From the NCBI GenBank assembly GCA_947587775.1, contig CANPYD010000013.1, positions 1-13,551 of the forward strand: 13,551 bases of DNA, given 5' to 3'. Each line of letters begins with the position of its first letter. Within the stretch, counting starts at the first letter, position 1. The translations under genes were made by a program, and so were the position numbers. A model generated the notes under the pieces. That model saw only the letters and a list, made by a program, of their open reading frames with translations, was not told the DNA's origin and did not search any database. The DNA is from an uncultured Clostridia bacterium (GTDB lineage Bacteria > Bacillota > Clostridia > Christensenellales > Borkfalkiaceae). Positions 12,890 through 13,551 of the stretch are shown one piece after another.

Positions 12890-13327
12890 ATGGAACATGT
12901 GTCGAATTTTGTCGAAAACCTCAAGGATCTGTTGTTTGACAATCATCTCACCATTCCCATGCTTGCGGAAAGGTTGGGCGTCAGTGACGTCGCCGCGTAT
13001 TCTTACCTGCGCGGGCAGTTGCCCGACATCACCGTACTGATCAGAATGGCAGATCTTTTTCAATGTTCATTGGACTTTCTGCTCGGCAGAACACCCGAAC
13101 TTCAGAAGATGAATTTTTCACCCATTCCGCCCTTCCCGGAGCGGCTGGCCTTTCTTTTGGACTACTATCACGTCAAGAAGTATCGGCTCTGCAAGGAAGT
13201 CCCGATCACGCACTCCGTCTTTTTCAACTGGCAAAAAGGGGTCTATGCGCCGAGCCTTGATTCCATTGTAAAACTCGCCGATTACTTTGACTGTTCCGTC
13301 GACTTTGTCCTCGGCAGAGAAAGATAA
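12890..13327 (+). CDS. XRE/Cro-type transcription regulator with two HTH domains
   Basis: This 145-residue protein consists of two similar helix-turn-helix units joined by a short Pro-rich linker (FSPIPPFPE, 76-84). Unit 1 spans about 6-68 (LTIPMLAERLGVSDVAAYSYLRG...LFQCSLDFLLGRTPE). Unit 2 spans about 84-145 (KYRLCKEVPITHSVFFNWQKGVYAPSLDSIVKLADYFDCSVDFVLGRER). The closing ...DxFxCSxDFxLGR strings show they are an internal duplication. There is no ligand-binding domain. The ribosome binding site is weak (GGA, 4 nt before the ATG), and no clear promoter is seen between the tnaA terminator and the start. It may bind DNA as a single-chain pseudo-dimer. Target unknown; tnaA upstream is a candidate by proximity only. 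Confidence 0.85.
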   Translation: MEHVSNFVENLKDLLFDNHLTIPMLAERLGVSDVAAYSYLRGQLPDITVLIRMADLFQCSLDFLLGRTPELQKMNFSPIPPFPERLAFLLDYYHVKKYRLCKEVPITHSVFFNWQKGVYAPSLDSIVKLADYFDCSVDFVLGRER

Positions 13328-13356
13328 GCGTGGGGCATTCAGGCGCCAAATGATAA

Positions 13357-13407
13357 GGCCTCCCCCTCGAGGGGGGGAGGCTCCGCCGCAGGCGGTGGTG
13401 GGGGGGA
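13357..13407. repeat. GC-rich double-hairpin extragenic repeat
   Basis: GCCTCCCCC pairs with GGGGGAGGC, followed by CCGCC-GCA-GGCGG, then G-rich DNA. It lies between two convergent genes and may help end transcription of both, although there is no U-run on either strand. Confidence 0.6.
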
Positions 13408-13419
13408 TGATGCCCCCTT

Positions 13420-13551
13420 TTACTTTCCCTTCACTCTTGCAATATCGATGTTATCCTTCTTCCGGTCGGAGAGCGCCTTGATGGGGTGCTCTTTGTTCTG
13501 GATGCGGTAGTCGTACTTGAACGCCGTGATCGCCTTGTCGATGACGATATG
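13420..13551 (-). CDS. C-terminal end of an unrecognised protein (partial)
   Basis: The minus strand is open from the window edge to a TAA at 13422-13420, giving the last 43 residues. They are charged and Lys/Asp-rich (HIVIDKAITAFKYDY..., ...NIDIARVKGK at the end). Codon choice is GC-rich and coding-like, and the gene converges on the HTH regulator. I do not recognise the family; the start lies outside the window. Confidence 0.6.
   Translation of the reverse strand, partial: HIVIDKAITAFKYDYRIQNKEHPIKALSDRKKDNIDIARVKGK

Noticed and set aside
11230..12942. 570-codon open frame on the strand opposite tnaA
   Set aside because: It lies antisense to a certain tryptophanase gene and covers the tRNA; openness reflects GC-rich codon structure, and the protein has no recognisable family.

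Overview
The window looks like chromosomal DNA from a Gram-positive, anaerobic gut-type Clostridia (Firmicutes) organism of fairly high GC. Evidence: strong AGGAGG-type ribosome binding sites, near-perfect sigma-A promoters, lipoproteins with lipobox signal peptides, a cytoplasmic GH51 arabinofuranosidase, tryptophanase and dense extragenic palindromes. A Christensenellales-like host is my guess from overall style and is not proven.

Layout, left to right. 1-466: extragenic repeats only (several hairpin families), ending in a long palindrome behind the first gene. 467-2929 (-): large modular surface lipoprotein, driven by a promoter whose spacer contains a run of eight G. 2930-3281: that promoter plus a 63-bp palindrome and a perfect hairpin. 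3282-5246 (-): GH51 alpha-L-arabinofuranosidase. 5376-7100 (-): Na/Pi-cotransporter family protein with a PhoU-like tail. 7201-9784 (-): the methionine ABC importer operon metN-metI-metQ, tightly packed (ATGA overlap, then a 5-nt gap). 9785-10142: the metNIQ leader. 10143-10534: composite repeats, including a 43-bp unit in three tandem copies. 10535-11045 (-): YefM/YoeB-type antitoxin-toxin pair. 11176-11252 (-): tRNA-Pro(CGG). 11428-12807 (+): tryptophanase, divergent from the tRNA. 12890-13327 (+): small regulator with two helix-turn-helix domains. 13420-13551 (-): C-terminal end of an unrecognised gene that runs off the window.

The most interesting system is the metNIQ leader. One promoter is followed by two successive short ORFs, each carrying the motif N-x-M-M-x-M-C early on and each followed by an intrinsic terminator. 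In both, a GC-rich strand just after the Met codons is complementary to the 5' arm of the following terminator. This is the layout of ribosome-mediated attenuation, here in tandem and apparently sensing methionine (perhaps also Met-tRNA or cysteine) instead of using a SAM riboswitch or T-box. The second leader frame has no stop until it overlaps the metN start codon, which is unusual.

Other points of note are the poly-G promoter spacer of the lipoprotein (possible phase variation), a TGTACA-containing palindrome over the -10 box of the toxin-antitoxin promoter, and a tnaA gene with a perfect promoter but no tnaC-like leader.
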